This document shows, in pieces, positions 47,928 through 58,379 of a DNA stretch of 64,000 nt (positions are counted from its first letter, which is position 1; each line of letters opens with the position of its first letter). Source of the DNA: Sedimentitalea arenosa. Lineage in GTDB: Bacteria > Pseudomonadota > Alphaproteobacteria > Rhodobacterales > Rhodobacteraceae. The position numbers and the translations under genes were made by a program. The stretch is from contig NZ_JAELVR010000012.1 in NCBI RefSeq assembly GCF_016428585.1, positions 124,001-188,000 on the forward strand, written 5' to 3'. The notes beneath the pieces are model-generated. The model did no database searches, had not been told where the DNA came from, and was given only the letters and a program-made list of their open reading frames with translations.

Positions 47928-48413
47928 ATGTCTGCCTTGATCCGTCCCGTTCCGTCCTTCGTCGCCGGAACCGCGCTCGCCCTGCTGCCGCTTCAGGCGA
48001 CAGCCCGGGAACGCGGACTCGAAAGCCCGCATGTGCTCGAGTTCTTCGCCGGCAACACCAGCGCCGAGCGGGAAGGCGAGCGCGAAAACGCGTTCTCGGT
48101 CGGCGGGCAGTATCGCTACCAGTTCAACGAAACGGTCGGCCTCGGCCTGCTGGCGGAATATGCGCGTGATCCGCTCGACAGTTGGGTGGTCGGCATTCCG
48201 GTCGTCTTCGGGTTCGACGGCAGCGGATGGCAGTTCACCGCGATGCCGGGGCTCGAGTTCGAGGGCGACGAACAGGAATTCCTGATGCGCGCTGGCGTGG
48301 GGTACGAGTTCGAGATGCGCGGCGGCTACACGCTCAAGCCTGAGATCAACATCGATTGGGTCGACGGCGAGACCTCGATCGTCGCGGGCATCAGCATCGG
48401 CTTCCGGCTCTGA
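47928..48413 (+). CDS. Small secreted beta-barrel-like protein
   Basis: The 161-residue protein has a signal-like N-terminus (SFVAGTALALLPLQATARER) and a body of alternating strands: HVLEFFAGNTSAE, AFSVGGQYRYQFNETVGLG, GWQFTAMPGLEFEGD and a final SIVAGISIGFRL with C-terminal Leu. This resembles a small outer membrane barrel. AGGAGG six bases before the ATG at 47928 is strong. It starts anew after the tat terminator. Function is unknown. Confidence 0.78.
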   Translation: MSALIRPVPSFVAGTALALLPLQATARERGLESPHVLEFFAGNTSAEREGERENAFSVGGQYRYQFNETVGLGLLAEYARDPLDSWVVGIPVVFGFDGSGWQFTAMPGLEFEGDEQEFLMRAGVGYEFEMRGGYTLKPEINIDWVDGETSIVAGISIGFRL

Positions 48414-48551
48414 TCGCATCTGCCGGGGGCGTATGACGCGCCGCGGCGGAATGGGCGAAGCTGACCAAACCTCTCTCGCCTTCCTGACACTTGCCGCCCC
48501 GGCCGGAACGTGGTTTCTGGCGCGAACTGACGGATCAGGAGGGCAGGGAGC

Positions 48552-49397
48552 ATGGAAGAGAACGCAGTGGGACGCATCGCCGAGGCGCTGGAACGGATGT
48601 CGCCGCCCCCAATGCCTGCGCCCGATTTCACCAGCGCCGCAGCCTTTGTCTGGCATGTGGAGCCTGACAGGCTGGAGCCTGTCGAACAGGTCAGCCGAGT
48701 GGGTCTAGACCTGCTGGTGGGGATCGACCGGTCCCGTGACACGCTGCTTGAAAACACTCGCCGGTTCGCCGCTGGCTACGCGGCCAACAACGCCCTGTTG
48801 TGGGGCGCGCGGGGCATGGGAAAATCAAGCCTTGTCAAGGCGGTGCATGCCGAAGTCCAAGCGTCACATGCAGATCTGAAATTGGTCGAGTTGCAACGCG
48901 AGGACCTGCCCAGCGTCGGCCGCCTTCTCGCCCATTTGCGCAGTGCGCCGTTTCGCTTCCTTCTGTTCTGTGACGATCTGTCTTTTTCCCATGACGACCA
49001 ACACTACAAGAGCCTCAAGGCGGTGCTGGACGGCGGCATCGAGGGGCGGCCCGAGAACGTCGCCTTCTACGCGACTTCAAACCGTCGCCACCTGATGCCG
49101 CGCGATATGATTGAAAACGAGCGTAGCAGTGCCATTAACCCATCCGAAGCGGTCGAGGAGAAGGTCTCGCTGTCGGACCGGTTCGGTCTCTGGCTGGGCT
49201 TCCACCCCTGTTCGCAGGACGAATACCTCGCGATGATCGATCGCTATTGCGCTGCGTATGGGGTCGAAATCAAAGAAGAAACCTTGCGCGCCGAAGCGAT
49301 CGAATGGCAGGCGACGCGCGGTGCGCGATCGGGCCGCGTCGCCTGGCAATTCTTCGTCGATCTGGCCGGACGTCACAAGGTGGCGCTGCCCGGCTGA
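48552..49397 (+). CDS. DUF815-family AAA+ ATPase
   Basis: The 281-residue protein is a DUF815 ATPase: Walker A ALLWGARGMGKSSLVKAVHAE, Walker B RFLLFCDDLSFS, the conserved YATSNRRHLMPRDM and a C-terminal block WQATRGARSGRVAWQFFVDL. Family members are widespread in proteobacteria, are thought to be ATPases of unknown substrate, and often stand alone. The ATG at 48552 follows AGGAGGGCAGGGAGC. The 138-base gap before it holds no gene. Confidence 0.9.
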   Translation: MEENAVGRIAEALERMSPPPMPAPDFTSAAAFVWHVEPDRLEPVEQVSRVGLDLLVGIDRSRDTLLENTRRFAAGYAANNALLWGARGMGKSSLVKAVHAEVQASHADLKLVELQREDLPSVGRLLAHLRSAPFRFLLFCDDLSFSHDDQHYKSLKAVLDGGIEGRPENVAFYATSNRRHLMPRDMIENERSSAINPSEAVEEKVSLSDRFGLWLGFHPCSQDEYLAMIDRYCAAYGVEIKEETLRAEAIEWQATRGARSGRVAWQFFVDLAGRHKVALPG

Positions 49398-49405
49398 TGC
49401 CGCTC

Positions 49406-49732
49406 TCAGCCGTCGGTCTGAACCCGCAGATTGACGCCAGAGCCGATGAAATCGATCCAGCGCCCATCCTTCAGGAAAGTGGTCGTGACGCTGTTTATGT
49501 CCGCCGCCCAACCTTCCTCGGTCGGCGCCACGGCAAAGGTTTCGGGCGTGTCCGCGGGCTGAAACCCGGCATTGCCGGTGGATTGAAAAACCACTTCGGA
49601 GCAGTCCTCGTTCATGGTGAATTCGAACTGCAGGTTCTGGTGTGTCCCCTTTTGGGACACGCCGGCCCAAGGGCAGGCGGCGGCACCGGTGGCGAGCAGG
49701 GCGGCGATGGCGGACAGGAGGAATGGTTTCAT
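49406..49732 (-). CDS. Small secreted protein of unknown function
   Basis: The 108-residue product has a signal peptide (MKPFLLSAIAALLATGAAAC) ending in AAAC, which could be a lipobox or an AxA cleavage site. The mature part (GTHQNLQFEFTMNEDCSEVV ... KDGRWIDFIGSGVNLRVQ) has one more cysteine and predicted strands. I recognise no family. It is convergent with the DUF815 gene; the 191-base gap upstream holds its promoter and no other gene that I can see. Confidence 0.65.
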   Translation of the reverse strand: MKPFLLSAIAALLATGAAACPWAGVSQKGTHQNLQFEFTMNEDCSEVVFQSTGNAGFQPADTPETFAVAPTEEGWAADINSVTTTFLKDGRWIDFIGSGVNLRVQTDG

Positions 49733-49923
49733 TTGGAACACCTCAGATACTGTGTCGGCACCACATCTCGTCCAGTCGAATTCATTGAACCACGAATGAC
49801 GCCGGGAGGTTGAGAGGTCTGTTGACGCGTTCGGGCCCGTTCACGCCAAGCGGTGCACTGTTGGCTACACTGTCACGGGCGACGCCCCTGTCAACACACC
49901 AAAGCGCGAGGCCGAGCGCGGGA

Positions 49924-51108
49924 TCACTCGAGATAGGGCATGGGATCGACACTTTCGAACCCGTTGCGCACCTCGAAATGGACATAGGCATTGTCGCCAT
50001 CGCGCAGCTGCGCCAGTTTCTGACCGCGCTTGATGCTGTCGCCCTTCTTGACCGTGATCCCGGAGACGTTGGCATAGACCGTCAGCAGGTTGTCGGGATG
50101 ACGCACCACCACGATCGGCACCTGGTCGGCGTCCTGCGTGATCGCGGCGACCGATCCGTCGGCGGCGGCGGTCACCGCCGTGCCAGGGGCCGCTGCGATG
50201 TCCACACCTTCGTTGCGGCCCTTGGAGTAGGTGCGGATGATCTTGCCCTGAACCGGGAAGGCCATCGCCGCGGTGCTGGGCAGGGACGGGGCACCGATAT
50301 CGGTTTCAGGCGGCTCTGGGGCGCGGGCTGCGATGCGTTCGTCGGGCAGGGGGGTCGTCGCGCTCGGCGGCGTCGGCGTGGGCGAGCCGGTCCCGGGTTC
50401 GGTCACGGTCGTGGCCGCTGCGGCCGTGGCCGTGCCGCTGCGCGCCGGCGGCTGTGCGCCCTTGACCGGGATCAGCAGGTATTGGCCTTCGCGAATCGTG
50501 AAATCCGAATCCAGACCGTTCCACTCCGCCAGCGACTTGACCGGCACCTGGTAGAGGCGCGAGATCGTATAGGCGGTTTCGCCGCGAACGACCTTGTGGC
50601 GCACGGGTTCGGGGCTTGCACGTTCGATCACAGTGGGCGTCGGCTGCGCGGCCGGGGCAAGCGTGCTGGTCTGCACCGGGCTTGTATCCGGCGCCGCGTC
50701 GATGGCGCTGCCTGCGAGCGTGGCGATGTCCACCGCACCCGTCGCCGCAGAGGGTTCGGCGACCCGTTGCGGCAGCGCCAGGATTTCGCCGCCGCGCATC
50801 TGGTCTTCGGGCTTCAACCCGTTGAAATTGGCCAATTGCGCCGCGGGCAACCCGATCCGCCCGGCCACGTCGGCAACGCTGTCGCCACGCCGTGCTACAG
50901 CCACCTGGTAATTGGGATAGGAGATGATCCCGCGCGCATCCGGTTCGGGCCGTGCGACGGTGACGTTGCGCGCGGCATCTGCGGTGTTGAAAGCCCCGAC
51001 CTGTCCCCGCAGGTCGAAGTCCAGCGGCTCGGAGCAGCCCGCCAGCACCGCCAGCAGCGCGACCCCGGCGGTCAGGCTCCTATGTCGGGGGTTCGGGAAA
51101 AATGCCAT
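49924..51108 (-). CDS. LysM/LytM (M23) lipoprotein, NlpD-like
   Basis: The 394-residue lipoprotein has a signal with lipobox LAGC (SLTAGVALLAVLAGCSEP), two LysM peptidoglycan-binding repeats (about residues 60-110: QVAVARRGDSVADVAGRIG, and 170-215: HKVVRGETAYTISRLYQVP), a Pro/Thr-rich linker, and a C-terminal LytM domain. The zinc ligands look degenerate: EGVDIAAAPGT where active enzymes have HxGVDI, YANVSG for YAH, and VHFEVR at the last motif. That suggests an activator of amidases, as in E. coli NlpD, rather than a peptidase. The surE-pcm-nlpD order agrees. Confidence 0.88.
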   Translation of the reverse strand: MAFFPNPRHRSLTAGVALLAVLAGCSEPLDFDLRGQVGAFNTADAARNVTVARPEPDARGIISYPNYQVAVARRGDSVADVAGRIGLPAAQLANFNGLKPEDQMRGGEILALPQRVAEPSAATGAVDIATLAGSAIDAAPDTSPVQTSTLAPAAQPTPTVIERASPEPVRHKVVRGETAYTISRLYQVPVKSLAEWNGLDSDFTIREGQYLLIPVKGAQPPARSGTATAAAATTVTEPGTGSPTPTPPSATTPLPDERIAARAPEPPETDIGAPSLPSTAAMAFPVQGKIIRTYSKGRNEGVDIAAAPGTAVTAAADGSVAAITQDADQVPIVVVRHPDNLLTVYANVSGITVKKGDSIKRGQKLAQLRDGDNAYVHFEVRNGFESVDPMPYLE

Positions 51109-51158
51109 CTCAATCATCCTCAAAAGGTCCCCCTCTTGTGCGGGGGGTCTCGTGCCTG

Positions 51159-51806
51159 TCAGCCGTCCTTGCCCAAGCCTTCGAGCAGCGGCACGAACCG
51201 TACCGGACGGAGTTCGTCATACTCAAAGCCGGACTCGGTCCGGCGCACCTTGATAAGGGTCTGGACCGCATCCGACTGCCCGACGGGCACCACCATGATA
51301 CCGTCGATTTTCAACTGCGCCAAGAGCGGCCCCGGCGGGTCCTCTGCAGCGGCCGTGACCAGGATCCGGTCGAACGGTGCCTGCTCGGGCAGCCCGAACG
51401 AGCCATCGGCCACGATCGGTGTGATGTTGCTGAGCGACAACTCGTCGAACACAGCCTTGGCGGCGCGCGTCAACCGGGCGTGCCGGTCGACCGTATAGAC
51501 ACGCCGCGCCAGCCGCGACAGCACCGCCGCCTGGTAGCCCGAGCCGGTTCCGACCTCGAGCACCTTGTCGCGCGGCGAGATCTGCAGTGCCTGGGTCATC
51601 AGCCCTACGACCGAGGGCTGGCTGATCGTCTGCCCACAAGCGATCGGCAGCGGCATGTCTTCATAGGCGCGATCGGCGAAGATGCCGCGCACGAACTTGC
51701 CACGGTCGATGGCCTCCATCGCCTCCAGCACCCGCTTGTCCGTGACCCCGCGCGACCGCAGGGCGAAGAGAAACTGCATCTTGGTTTCGGCCGAGGGCAG
51801 GGTCAT
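51159..51806 (-). CDS. pcm: Protein-L-isoaspartate O-methyltransferase
   Basis: Pcm (215 residues) methylates abnormal L-isoaspartyl residues as a protein repair step. Motifs are [18 protein letters not shown] (region II), [19 protein letters not shown] (SAM motif I) and [19 protein letters not shown] (motif III). The ATG overlaps the surE stop by four bases, forming a surE-pcm pair as in many proteobacteria. Confidence 0.95.
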   Translation of the reverse strand: MTLPSAETKMQFLFALRSRGVTDKRVLEAMEAIDRGKFVRGIFADRAYEDMPLPIACGQTISQPSVVGLMTQALQISPRDKVLEVGTGSGYQAAVLSRLARRVYTVDRHARLTRAAKAVFDELSLSNITPIVADGSFGLPEQAPFDRILVTAAAEDPPGPLLAQLKIDGIMVVPVGQSDAVQTLIKVRRTESGFEYDELRPVRFVPLLEGLGKDG

Positions 51807-52585
51807 TCGATGGATTTCATCCCGTCCAGAACGTCATGCGCTGTCAGGTCGGCGCGCATCGGCGTGATCGACACGTAGCCGTCGAGATTGACCGCGGCGT
51901 CGGTATCGGGCGCGGTGCGGATCTGTTGGTTGCCGCCCTTGATCCACAGAAAGCGGCGCCCGGAAGGCGAACTGTGCGGCTCGACCCCGAAGGATGTGCC
52001 GGGCCGAAAGCCCTGCGGCACGACACGAAAGCCGCGCACCTCGTCGGCCGGGATCGGCGGGAAGTTCACGTTGAAGAACAGGCGGTATTCGTCGTCCTGC
52101 TCCGGGCTGGCATCGAGAATGCGGCGGACCACCTCGGCGCCATGGGCGGCGGCGGCTTCGAACGGATTGTCGAGCCCGAAGTTCTTTGGCCCGTAATACT
52201 GCGACATGGCGATGGCGGGCAGCCCTTGCAACGCTGCCTCCATCGCGCCACCCAGTGTGCCGGAATAGAGCGCGTTCTCCGCCGAATTGTTGCCGCGGTT
52301 CACACCCGACAGGACCAGGTCGGGCCGGCAATTGGCCATCACGTCGTGCAGCCCCGCCATCACGCAATCCGCAGGGCTTCCCTCGGCGGCGAAGCGGCGT
52401 TCACCCATCTTGGCAATCATCATCGGATGCGTGAAGCTGATGCAATGGGCGACGCCAGATTGTTCGAAAGCGGGCGCGACGGTCCAGACCTCGCCCGAGG
52501 GACCGGCCAGTTCGGTCGCGATGGCTTCGAGGATCTCCAGTCCCGGAGCATTGATCCCGTCATCGTTGGTAATCAGAATACGCAT
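51803..52585 (-). CDS. surE: 5'/3'-nucleotidase SurE
   Basis: SurE (260 residues) hydrolyses nucleoside monophosphates and polyphosphate. The metal site is in [19 protein letters not shown], with [20 protein letters not shown] and [11 protein letters not shown]-like [14 protein letters not shown] in the core. The start is the conserved MRILITNDD. It begins the block surE-pcm-nlpD on the minus strand. Confidence 0.95.
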   Translation of the reverse strand: MRILITNDDGINAPGLEILEAIATELAGPSGEVWTVAPAFEQSGVAHCISFTHPMMIAKMGERRFAAEGSPADCVMAGLHDVMANCRPDLVLSGVNRGNNSAENALYSGTLGGAMEAALQGLPAIAMSQYYGPKNFGLDNPFEAAAAHGAEVVRRILDASPEQDDEYRLFFNVNFPPIPADEVRGFRVVPQGFRPGTSFGVEPHSSPSGRRFLWIKGGNQQIRTAPDTDAAVNLDGYVSITPMRADLTAHDVLDGMKSIE

Positions 52586-52698
52586 TTCGCCCGCCTGTTT
52601 GCCACTTGATAGACGCAGCCCTTGGCCCGGGCAAGCAAGCGCACCGGGTCAGGTTCAAATTATCCGCACGTTCGGCGTTGTGGGCAGCGATGGATGCA

Positions 52699-53334
52699 TT
52701 AGAGCAACGCCAGAAGGCGCGCAGCCTCGTCCGCGGGCGCGGCGAGAGAACTGCGGTCTTCGCCCGGGAAGAAGCGTGCGCGCGTCGCCGTGGGCATTGG
52801 GTTTGGGGTCAGCACGTGCACCTTGGGCCCGGTCCTGACCGTTTCGGCGGCCCAACTGCGCGCCAAGGCGATCTGCGCCGCCTTGGTCGCGCCGTAGATG
52901 CCGAAGAACTTTTCGCCCGCGCGCGGGTCGTCAAAAAACACTGCCCGCCCCTCGGCGCCCAGCAGCGGCGCGACATAGGGGATCAGAACCGACGGGGCGG
53001 TGGCGTTGATCGCGACCGATTTCTGCCAGTCTTTCGTATCGACGAAATTGGCTGGGCACAGCATCGCCGCGTGAACCGCCGTGTGCAGCCACAGATCGAG
53101 CCGTCCCCAGCGGTCGTGGATGCCCCGGCAGAGTGTCGCCATGGCGTTGGGGTCGGTGATGTCCATCGGAGCCAGCGTGGCGCTGCCGCCTGCGGACTTT
53201 ATCCGGTCGTCGAGTTCTTCGAGCGCGCCAGTGGTGCGGGCGACGGCAACGATGTGATGGGTCGGTGCCAACGCAACGGCGAGGGCAGCTCCCAGCCCGC
53301 GCGATGCGCCGGTGATCAAGGCAATCTGTGTCAT
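52699..53334 (-). CDS. SDR-family NAD(P)-dependent oxidoreductase
   Basis: The 211-residue protein shows the cofactor motif ALITGASRGLGAALAVALA and the catalytic YGATKAA (Tyr and Lys present). The usual serine about 13 residues before the tyrosine is replaced by an aspartate stretch (VFFDDPRAGEKF), so catalysis may be altered. The cofactor preference and substrate are not readable. ATG 53334 begins the homologous sequence (MTQIALIT). Confidence 0.82.
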   Translation of the reverse strand: MTQIALITGASRGLGAALAVALAPTHHIVAVARTTGALEELDDRIKSAGGSATLAPMDITDPNAMATLCRGIHDRWGRLDLWLHTAVHAAMLCPANFVDTKDWQKSVAINATAPSVLIPYVAPLLGAEGRAVFFDDPRAGEKFFGIYGATKAAQIALARSWAAETVRTGPKVHVLTPNPMPTATRARFFPGEDRSSLAAPADEAARLLALL

Positions 53335-53377
53335 GGGCGCGGGTTTGGAGCCTTCGCGCAACAGCGTCAAGTCCGGA

Positions 53378-53650
53378 TCAGCCCGAAGGCAGCGACAGAC
53401 GGCGCGTGCGCCCGTTTTTCTCCAGTACGAGTCCGGATTCGTCGATGGCTATCACTTGGCCCGCAGACAGCTTGTCGCCGGCCTTGACCCTGGCAATTCC
53501 GCCGCCTGGCTTGCGCAGCAGGGCCGACAGGTCGTTGGTAGGACCGAAGAGGCCGATCAGTTCGAGGTCGCCGCGTTGCAGCGCGCGGCGTTGCGTGGCG
53601 ATGTCCCCCACGGATGCTGGGGTTTGGGAGGAATCGGAAGGGTTTGCCAT
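53378..53650 (-). CDS. Small conserved-looking protein with a GspC/PilP-like motif
   Basis: The 90-residue protein starts MANPSDSSQTPASVGDIATQ and has the pattern LIGLFGPTNDLSALLRKPGG, GIARVKAGDKLSAGQVIAID, ESGLVLEKNGRTRRLSLP. This resembles the short domain of GspC/PilP-type secretion/pilus proteins, in which a G-D-x-L turn is followed by an I-D-x-x-G-L strand. No secretion genes are nearby and no signal peptide is present, so the link is weak. It lies 43 bases upstream of the SDR gene on the same strand. Confidence 0.6.
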   Translation of the reverse strand: MANPSDSSQTPASVGDIATQRRALQRGDLELIGLFGPTNDLSALLRKPGGGIARVKAGDKLSAGQVIAIDESGLVLEKNGRTRRLSLPSG

Positions 53651-53798
53651 GTCGGTCCTTGCGCGGAAATTGCCGCGATGCGGCATTGCTTTGATGCCCG
53701 CTACCATTCCCCGCAAACGGCCGAAAGACGACCTTTTCGCCCCACCGCGAGAATGCGCGGCGCCTTGCCTATTGACGTTCCGTAAGGTGGCCGCTGGC

Positions 53799-55256
53799 CT
53801 ATTCCGCCGCCGGTTTCATTTCGAACCCCTGTTCGAGCATGTCGGCCGGTTCGACCGGGTATTCTCCCGAAAAGCAGGCATCGCAATATTGCGGACACTC
53901 CGCGTTGCGGCCCTGCGCTTCACCGACGGCGCGATAGAGACCGTCGAGCGAAATGAACTTGAGGCTGTCTACCGCGAGGTGGCGGCACATCTCGTCTTCG
54001 GACATGGTCGCGGCAAGCAGTTTCTCGCGCTGTGGCGTGTCCACACCGTAAAAACAGGGCCAGGCGGTGGGTGGCGATGCGATGCGGAAATGCACCTCGC
54101 GGGCGCCGGCATCAAGGATCATCTCCTTGATCTTGCGGCTGGTCGTGCCCCGCACCACCGAGTCGTCGACCAGGATCACGCGCTTGTCCTTGATCAGGGC
54201 GCGGTTCACGTTCAGCTTGAGACGCACCCCCATATTGCGGATCTGCTCGGTCGGTTCGATGAAGGTTCGGCCCATGTACTGGTTGCGGATGATCCCCATG
54301 GCGTAGGGGATGCCGCTTTGCAGGCTGTAACCGATCGCGGCCGGTGTGCCGCTGTCGGGCACCGGGCAGACCAGATCGGCGTCGACCGGGCTTTCCTTGG
54401 CCAACTCGCGACCGATGTTCTCGCGGGTTTCATAGACGCTGCGGCCCCCAAGGATGCTGTCGGGGCGGCTGAAATAAACGTGTTCGAAGATGCAGAAACG
54501 CGAGGGCTGAGGGCGGAAAGGGAAGTGGCTCTGCACGCCGCTTCCGTTGATGACGACCATCTCGCCGGGGCGGATTTCGCGGACGAACTCGGCACCGATG
54601 ATGTCGAGTGCACAGGTTTCCGAACTCAGCGCCCAGCCGTCGCCGATCTTGCCCAGAACCAGAGGGCGCACGCCGAGCGGGTCGCGCACGCCGATCAGCT
54701 TGGTGCGTGTCATGGCGACAACGGAAAACGCGCCTTCCACCTTGCGGAGCGCTTCTTCCATCCGGTCGGGGATCGAGCGGCCCATCGAGCGCGCCATCAG
54801 GTGGATGATGCACTCGCTGTCGCTGCTGCTCTGGAAGATCGAGCCGCGCTCGATCAACTCGCGCCGCAGGGCGTTGGCGTTGGTGATGTTGCCGTTGTGG
54901 GCAATGGCGGCACCGCCCATGGAGAATTCGCCGAAGAACGGCTGGACATCGCGGATCGCGGTCTGTCCCTTGGAGCCCGATGTGGAATAGCGCACATGGC
55001 CGATGGCGATCGGGCCGGGCAGGGTTTCCATGATCTTCTGGCTCGTGAAATTGTCGCGCACATAGCCGAAGCGGCGCGCCTGGTTGAACCCGTGGTCCGG
55101 GTCGTGGCTGACGATGCCGCCGGCTTCCTGGCCGCGATGTTGCAGCGCGTGCAGCCCGAGCGCCACGAAGGTCGATGCGTCCTGCACGCCGACGACGCCG
55201 AAAATTCCGCATTCTTCGCGGAGCTTGTCGTCGTCGAACGGATGGGCGGGGGGCAT
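53799..55256 (-). CDS. purF: Amidophosphoribosyltransferase
   Basis: PurF (485 residues) makes phosphoribosylamine from PRPP and glutamine, the first committed step of purine synthesis. The N-terminal Ntn-hydrolase nucleophile is C16 in LREECGIFGV, so a 15-residue propeptide is probably removed. GTTSRKIKEMI and VILVDDSVVRGTTSR contain the PRPP-binding loop. The ATG at 55256 gives the common N-terminus; further upstream ATGs have no homology. Confidence 0.95.
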   Translation of the reverse strand: MPPAHPFDDDKLREECGIFGVVGVQDASTFVALGLHALQHRGQEAGGIVSHDPDHGFNQARRFGYVRDNFTSQKIMETLPGPIAIGHVRYSTSGSKGQTAIRDVQPFFGEFSMGGAAIAHNGNITNANALRRELIERGSIFQSSSDSECIIHLMARSMGRSIPDRMEEALRKVEGAFSVVAMTRTKLIGVRDPLGVRPLVLGKIGDGWALSSETCALDIIGAEFVREIRPGEMVVINGSGVQSHFPFRPQPSRFCIFEHVYFSRPDSILGGRSVYETRENIGRELAKESPVDADLVCPVPDSGTPAAIGYSLQSGIPYAMGIIRNQYMGRTFIEPTEQIRNMGVRLKLNVNRALIKDKRVILVDDSVVRGTTSRKIKEMILDAGAREVHFRIASPPTAWPCFYGVDTPQREKLLAATMSEDEMCRHLAVDSLKFISLDGLYRAVGEAQGRNAECPQYCDACFSGEYPVEPADMLEQGFEMKPAAE

Positions 55257-55386
55257 GTTCAGGTCGGACAAGGGGAGAGGGCTCCGAATCCAATGACGGG
55301 GTCGCGTCATGACATAGTGCCTCTGCCCGCCCATGTCACCCATGCTGTCATGAAAGCGTTGCATTGCCGGATGCCGGAACGGCAAA

Positions 55387-55409
55387 GGCCGCCCCAGGTC
55401 GGAGCGGCC
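55387..55409 (-). terminator. Stem-loop after the second Hint gene
   Basis: On the minus strand GGCCGCTCC pairs with GGGGCGGCC (9 bp, one G-U) around a 5-base loop and is followed by TTTGCC. It lies 28 bases after the Hint gene stop and 130 bases before purF starts, and could isolate the two transcripts. Confidence 0.55.
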
Positions 55410-55437
55410 ATTTGCAGCAGGCAAGGCGGGGTCTGGA

Positions 55438-56067
55438 TCAGGCGGCGAGCGCCGGGGCGAAGCCGATAGGGTCGAGCGCAAGATGGCCGCCGTTCAGCAT
55501 GGTCAGCAGGGCGCGGGTTTCGCCATATCCAAGGGTGCGGAAGAATGGATCGGTCGTTCCCGATGCCACATGCAACAGCGCGCCGGTCTGGGCATAGACG
55601 ATTTCTTCGGTGTCGAAGGTCAGTTCGGTCGCCGTGGTCTCGCCAAAGGCGGTCAACGCGTGGATGCCGCGGAAACCGGCCATGGCGGCGGCGGGGACCA
55701 GCACGCAGGGAGCACCGAAAAGGGTTTCGCATTCAGGTTCGATCATCGCGACATGCTGGCCTGCGGTCAGGATCAGGTCGGAACAGTTGTTCAGCGCACC
55801 GGCCGGAACATGCATCATCCGTGCCGTGCCGGGGGCAAGGCGATGCGAGCGTGTGCCGGTCAACTCGGTGAAACCGCCATCCAGCGTATAGACCTGATCG
55901 CCGGCGGAGAGCTCTTCGACCCGGCGCCAGCCTGTCGGCGTTTCCAGCATCGTGCCGTCCTTGACGGCGCTGAGTTCGACCCGGCGGGGCATGGTCTGTG
56001 CGGGCTTGCGGGGCGCGATGTCGGAGGGCAGGAAGGAGGCGAAAGCTTGGCTGTGGTTGAGAAGCAT
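55438..56067 (-). CDS. Hint-domain protein between cvpA and purF
   Basis: The 209-residue protein has a Hint_2-like module (GTMLETPTGWRRVEELSAGD, QVYTLDGGFTEL, DLILTAGQHVAMIEPECETL). The normal N-terminal cysteine is absent (ELSAVKDGTM). A 38-residue N-terminal leader is hydrophilic and not a typical signal. It resembles short Rhodobacteraceae Hint proteins of unknown function. The gene sits between cvpA and purF, which are neighbours in many bacteria. AAAGGA lies about ten bases before the ATG. Confidence 0.8.
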   Translation of the reverse strand: MLLNHSQAFASFLPSDIAPRKPAQTMPRRVELSAVKDGTMLETPTGWRRVEELSAGDQVYTLDGGFTELTGTRSHRLAPGTARMMHVPAGALNNCSDLILTAGQHVAMIEPECETLFGAPCVLVPAAAMAGFRGIHALTAFGETTATELTFDTEEIVYAQTGALLHVASGTTDPFFRTLGYGETRALLTMLNGGHLALDPIGFAPALAA

Positions 56068-56399
56068 CGGGAAAATCCTTTGTCAGCGTGGTCGGTGTGT
56101 CTGACACTTACCTGGCATCGAAAATTCGCCGTTTTTTCGTCACGTTTGAGGCCTTAATCGTTTACTTTTTCCTAATCCGGCAAGAACCGGCCCGGTCAAT
56201 GCGCATTGGCGCTATCTCGTGAACGCCGGTTAAAGAGTTGGAAACCAAGACAGGCCGTTTTCGCGGTCAGATTCGCTGTGCCAAGGGTAGATTCTGTGGC
56301 CGGGCCCGGTTCAATCTGGGCGGTTCTGGGGAGAAATCAGGGCGGCAAGTCCGGCCCGCGTGCGAGACGTCGTTCAACTCGGGGTGCTCTGGACCCGCC
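56068..56399. other. 332-base intergenic region between Hint gene and cvpA
   Basis: The first part (56068-56200) is AT-richer than the surroundings and should hold the Hint gene promoter on the minus strand; sequences such as TTGCCG followed by an A-rich spacer are visible but no convincing -10. The rest to 56399 is downstream of cvpA. Reading frames through it lack codon structure. I see no RNA gene. Confidence 0.5.
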
Positions 56400-56954
56400 T
56401 CACTGGCCGCAGGAACTCACCAGGTTCTCGTATTGCTGGGTGATCCATCCCAACGCCTGTTCGGGATTTCGCTCTTCGATCGCGTCGGTGAGTTGGGTGA
56501 AGACCTGCGCCGACCGGCTCTGATCGACCATGGTGAAGGTCTGCGCAGTGACCACCGTCTCGTAAACGAAGAAGGCGATCGCGATCAGCAGAATGCCGCG
56601 CGCGACGCCGAAAAAGAACCCGAGCCCCTGGTCCACCCCGCCAAGGGCCGAGCGCTGCACGAGCGACGAAAACAGTGGCGTGAAGAAGGACACGATGATC
56701 AGGGCGACGGCGAAGACGGCGGCAAAGGCGGCGATGATGCTGAGTTCGCAACTGTCGGCGACGAAGTCGCCGAGCACCGGTACTTCCTTGATCAGCGGCT
56801 CGACCTTGGGCGCGAACAGAAAGCCCAGAACCGCCGCCGCGACCCAACCTGCGATCGCCATGAGTTCGCGCACCAGGCCGCGGGAATAGGCCAGAAGCGC
56901 CGACACGACGATGATCAGGGCCACGACCCCATCGATAATGGTAAAACCTTCCAT
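56400..56954 (-). CDS. cvpA: CvpA family membrane protein
   Basis: The 184-residue protein has four hydrophobic segments: TIIDGVVALIIVVSALLAYS, IAGWVAAAVLGFLFAPKVE, IIAAFAAVFAVALIIVSFFT and GVARGILLIAIAFFVYETVV. The conserved LGGVDQGLGFFFGVARG loop is typical of CvpA, named from colicin V production; its role in membrane integrity is not fully defined. The C-terminal soluble tail is short. It is 44 bases downstream of radA on the same strand. Confidence 0.9.
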   Translation of the reverse strand: MEGFTIIDGVVALIIVVSALLAYSRGLVRELMAIAGWVAAAVLGFLFAPKVEPLIKEVPVLGDFVADSCELSIIAAFAAVFAVALIIVSFFTPLFSSLVQRSALGGVDQGLGFFFGVARGILLIAIAFFVYETVVTAQTFTMVDQSRSAQVFTQLTDAIEERNPEQALGWITQQYENLVSSCGQ

Positions 56955-56998
56955 GGTCCTTGCCTGTCCGTTTTCTGCCCGTGCCCGATTGCGCGATG

Positions 56999-58363
<1,365 letters not shown>

Positions 58364-58379
58364 GCCGTCTTGTGGCCCG

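Noticed and set aside
46392-48656. About 750-codon minus-strand frame
   Set aside because: Antisense to tatB, tatC and the beta-barrel gene, and it crosses the strong tat terminator.
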